This document shows, piece by piece, positions 62,486 to 64,000 of a stretch of DNA of 64,000 nt (within the stretch, counting starts at the first letter, position 1; each line of letters opens with the position of its first letter). The stretch comes from Ignavibacteria bacterium (GTDB taxonomy: Bacteria; Bacteroidota; Ignavibacteria; Ignavibacteriales; SURF-24). A program made the position numbers and the translations under genes. Where the stretch lies: positions 259,105-323,104 of the forward strand of contig JAAXKQ010000003.1 in the NCBI GenBank assembly GCA_025612245.1, read 5' to 3'. The notes below the pieces were generated by a model. It had not been told where the DNA came from. It was given only the letters and a program-made list of their open reading frames with translations, and made no database searches.

Positions 62486-63757
62486 TCAGAGTCTTACTTC
62501 CCAGAAGATACTGCTCTTAAGCTCATCAATCCACTTGGCCTTCATTTTCTCCTGCTTTGTATAGTCGGCAATCTGCTTTATCTCTGCATAATCCTGGTTG
62601 ATGTCGGGCTTATGCTGTGGAGTTTTCTTAATAAGATAAACTATGTGGTATCCATAGATCGAGGGGCCCAGCTCCATTCTTTTCGGATAGCTGATTTCAC
62701 CGGATTTCATCGGGTTTACCACCTCAAGGAGGCTTTTGTCCAGCTGTCCTACGTCAAAACTGCCTAAAAGTCCGCCCAGTTTTGCTGTTTCCTTATCCTC
62801 GCTGTATTTTTTTGCAAAATCTTCAAACTTACCCTTACCTCTCATCACGCTATCCCTCAGGTCGCTTAAGAACTCGATGGTCTTAAGGTCGGCATCCTCA
62901 TCGCTTTTAACTTTGATGAGAATATGCCTTGCGTGTATGGTTTCGCCCCTTTTTTCAATGAGCTGTATAATATGGAAACCGAACGGGGATTCCACTACAC
63001 CTGAGATCTGGCCGTTTTCCAGTGCAAATGCTGCAGCTTCAAATTCCGGAACCAGGCGTCCTCTTTTCGAAAATCCCAGGTCACCCCCCTGCTTTGCCGA
63101 GCCGGGGTCCTCTGAATACTTTGTTGCCAGACTTGCAAAATCAGCTCCTGCTTTCAGTGAATCGAGCAAAGCCTCCGCAAGCTTCCTGGAGGATTCCTTT
63201 ACCTTTTCACTTGCCTTTGGAATCCTGAAAATGTGTGCTATTGTATATTTTTCGGGTATCAGCCCCAGTGAATCCCTGTACGTATTGAAGAAATCCACAA
63301 CCTCGCGCCTTGAGGACTCAACCTGCCCGAATTTCTTCTGAATCAGCAGCTGCGACATCAGGCCCTTTCTTGTATTGTCTCTTAAGACCGACTTTATCTT
63401 TGAAAGGCTCATGCCATAGGCCTGTTCGACTTTCTCCCTGGAACCGAATTGCTGCATAAACTGGTCGAGCTGGTAGTCGACACGCTTGTTTACGTCCTCA
63501 TCAGTCACGACAACGGAATCCAGCTGTGCCTGCGCATAAAGCAATTTTTCATTTATAATTGAATTTAGCACCTGCTTTGCCAGGTTCGGATCCGAAGGAT
63601 TCAGGTTATGCTGAGCTGCGAACTGGTTGGTCTGAAAATCGAGCTCGCTTTTCATAATTATTTCATTATCCACTACGGCAACCACCTTATCCAACACTTC
63701 CTGTGCGTAGAGGGAAGAACTAATTATAAGTATAACAAAAAGCACAAACTTTTTCAT
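62486..63757 (-). CDS. surA: Periplasmic peptidyl-prolyl isomerase/chaperone, SurA-like
   Basis: The 423-residue exported protein has a signal peptide (about 1-18), a SurA N-terminal chaperone domain (about 20-165) and two parvulin domains (about 175-275 and 280-380). KYTIAHIFRIP, YSEDPGSAKQGGDLGF and SPFGFHIIQLIEKR mark the first; HARHILIKVK and YSEDKETAKLGGLLG the second. It would assist outer-membrane protein folding. It is preceded by a second isomerase-like gene 9 bp upstream. Start ATG. Confidence 0.9.
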   Translation of the reverse strand: MKKFVLFVILIISSSLYAQEVLDKVVAVVDNEIIMKSELDFQTNQFAAQHNLNPSDPNLAKQVLNSIINEKLLYAQAQLDSVVVTDEDVNKRVDYQLDQFMQQFGSREKVEQAYGMSLSKIKSVLRDNTRKGLMSQLLIQKKFGQVESSRREVVDFFNTYRDSLGLIPEKYTIAHIFRIPKASEKVKESSRKLAEALLDSLKAGADFASLATKYSEDPGSAKQGGDLGFSKRGRLVPEFEAAAFALENGQISGVVESPFGFHIIQLIEKRGETIHARHILIKVKSDEDADLKTIEFLSDLRDSVMRGKGKFEDFAKKYSEDKETAKLGGLLGSFDVGQLDKSLLEVVNPMKSGEISYPKRMELGPSIYGYHIVYLIKKTPQHKPDINQDYAEIKQIADYTKQEKMKAKWIDELKSSIFWEVRL

Positions 63758-63766
63758 CTATTTCCT

Positions 63767-64000
63767 TTATTTGATTTCAACTTGATACTTGGAATATAAA
63801 CCTTTAATATGCTCACTGAGCAGTTTTTCTTTACGCCTTAAAAGAAGCCTTTGCCTGACCTCAGGCTTAAGAACCTGAAATTCAGGTATATCCCCAACGG
63901 AATACTTTCTTTTTAGTTGTACCACCGCGAACACAGAAGGTTCCGTATTTAAGACAATACTCGTTTCACCAGACATCAGTCCCTGAAGGCAGAACAGCAG
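63767..64000 (-). CDS. Partial CDS, C-terminus of a probable second SurA/parvulin-like protein
   Basis: The frame is open from the window edge (64000) to a stop at 63767, giving the last 77 residues. The end (FAVVQLKRKYSVGDIPEF and RLLLRRKEKLLSEHIKGLY) resembles the C-terminal segment of PpiC/SurA-family proteins. An internal ATG at 63976 lacks a ribosome-binding site and is likely not a start. It lies 9 bp before the surA-like gene and is probably co-transcribed with it. Confidence 0.6.
   Translation of the reverse strand: MLFCLQGLMSGETSIVLNTEPSVFAVVQLKRKYSVGDIPEFQVLKPEVRQRLLLRRKEKLLSEHIKGLYSKYQVEIK

Overview
The window looks like a chromosomal segment from a Gram-negative member of the Bacteroidota/Chlorobiota (FCB) group, most likely an Ignavibacteria-type organism. 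The evidence is a large TonB-dependent receptor with an N-terminal carboxypeptidase-regulatory-like domain, DUF5683, DUF2231 and DUF5808 proteins, lipoproteins with Bacteroidota-type lipoboxes, the IleS variant common in this phylum, and the cmk-ispH-rpsA order. Clear Shine-Dalgarno sequences and frequent TTG/GTG starts argue against classic Bacteroidia or Flavobacteriia. The taxonomic call is inference. I saw no prophage, insertion sequence, CRISPR array or rRNA operon. One tRNA gene, tRNA-Pro(CGG), is present.

Layout. 1-4778: surface-polysaccharide cluster on the minus strand (SLBB export protein, and an aminotransferase, dehydrogenase and acetyltransferase for a diacetamido sugar, with a polyprenyl-phosphate sugar transferase). 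4914-7398: a lone CheW-like protein and an NtrC-type regulator. 7481-9781: two lipoproteins, tRNA-Pro and yajQ. 9822-16501: a DnaE-like protein lacking the catalytic palm behind a 32-bp palindrome, then dnaX, free-methionine-sulfoxide reductase and lon. 16745-19399: an active/inactive M16 peptidase pair. 19760-27229: poorly characterised envelope and secreted proteins mixed with enoyl-CoA hydratase, an SDR and truA. 27300-34958: mtaB, rpsA, ispH, cmk, inositol monophosphatase and an ectophosphodiesterase. 35275-38451: TonB receptor. 38648-47752: one long minus-strand cluster, yggS-divIVA-punA-membrane/coiled-coil-ileS-dksA-lspA-lspA-rluD, which recalls the Firmicute ylm/divIVA/ileS/lspA/ylyB order. 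48022-51594: B12-dependent ribonucleotide reductase. 52001-58933: malQ divergent from a glgE-treS/maltokinase pair (GlgE pathway of alpha-glucan synthesis). 59101-64000: pta, AI-2E-family transporter, moxR and two SurA/parvulin-type chaperones, the last cut by the window edge.

The most striking observation is in the GlgE pathway. The trehalose-synthase half of the TreS-maltokinase fusion has Gly where the GH13 acid/base Glu should be (residue 252) and Leu where the near-invariant region-II Arg should be (residue 208). Its kinase half and the neighbouring GlgE keep their catalytic residues. The fusion therefore looks like a maltokinase on a dead TreS scaffold, with maltose perhaps supplied by MalQ-type metabolism instead of from trehalose. 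Other points worth attention are the palm-less DnaE half-protein with its operator-like palindrome, tandem lspA paralogues, a DksA homologue with a rearranged zinc finger, a 16-bp palindrome in front of the AI-2E transporter, and a purine nucleoside phosphorylase with Asp at the base-recognition position.
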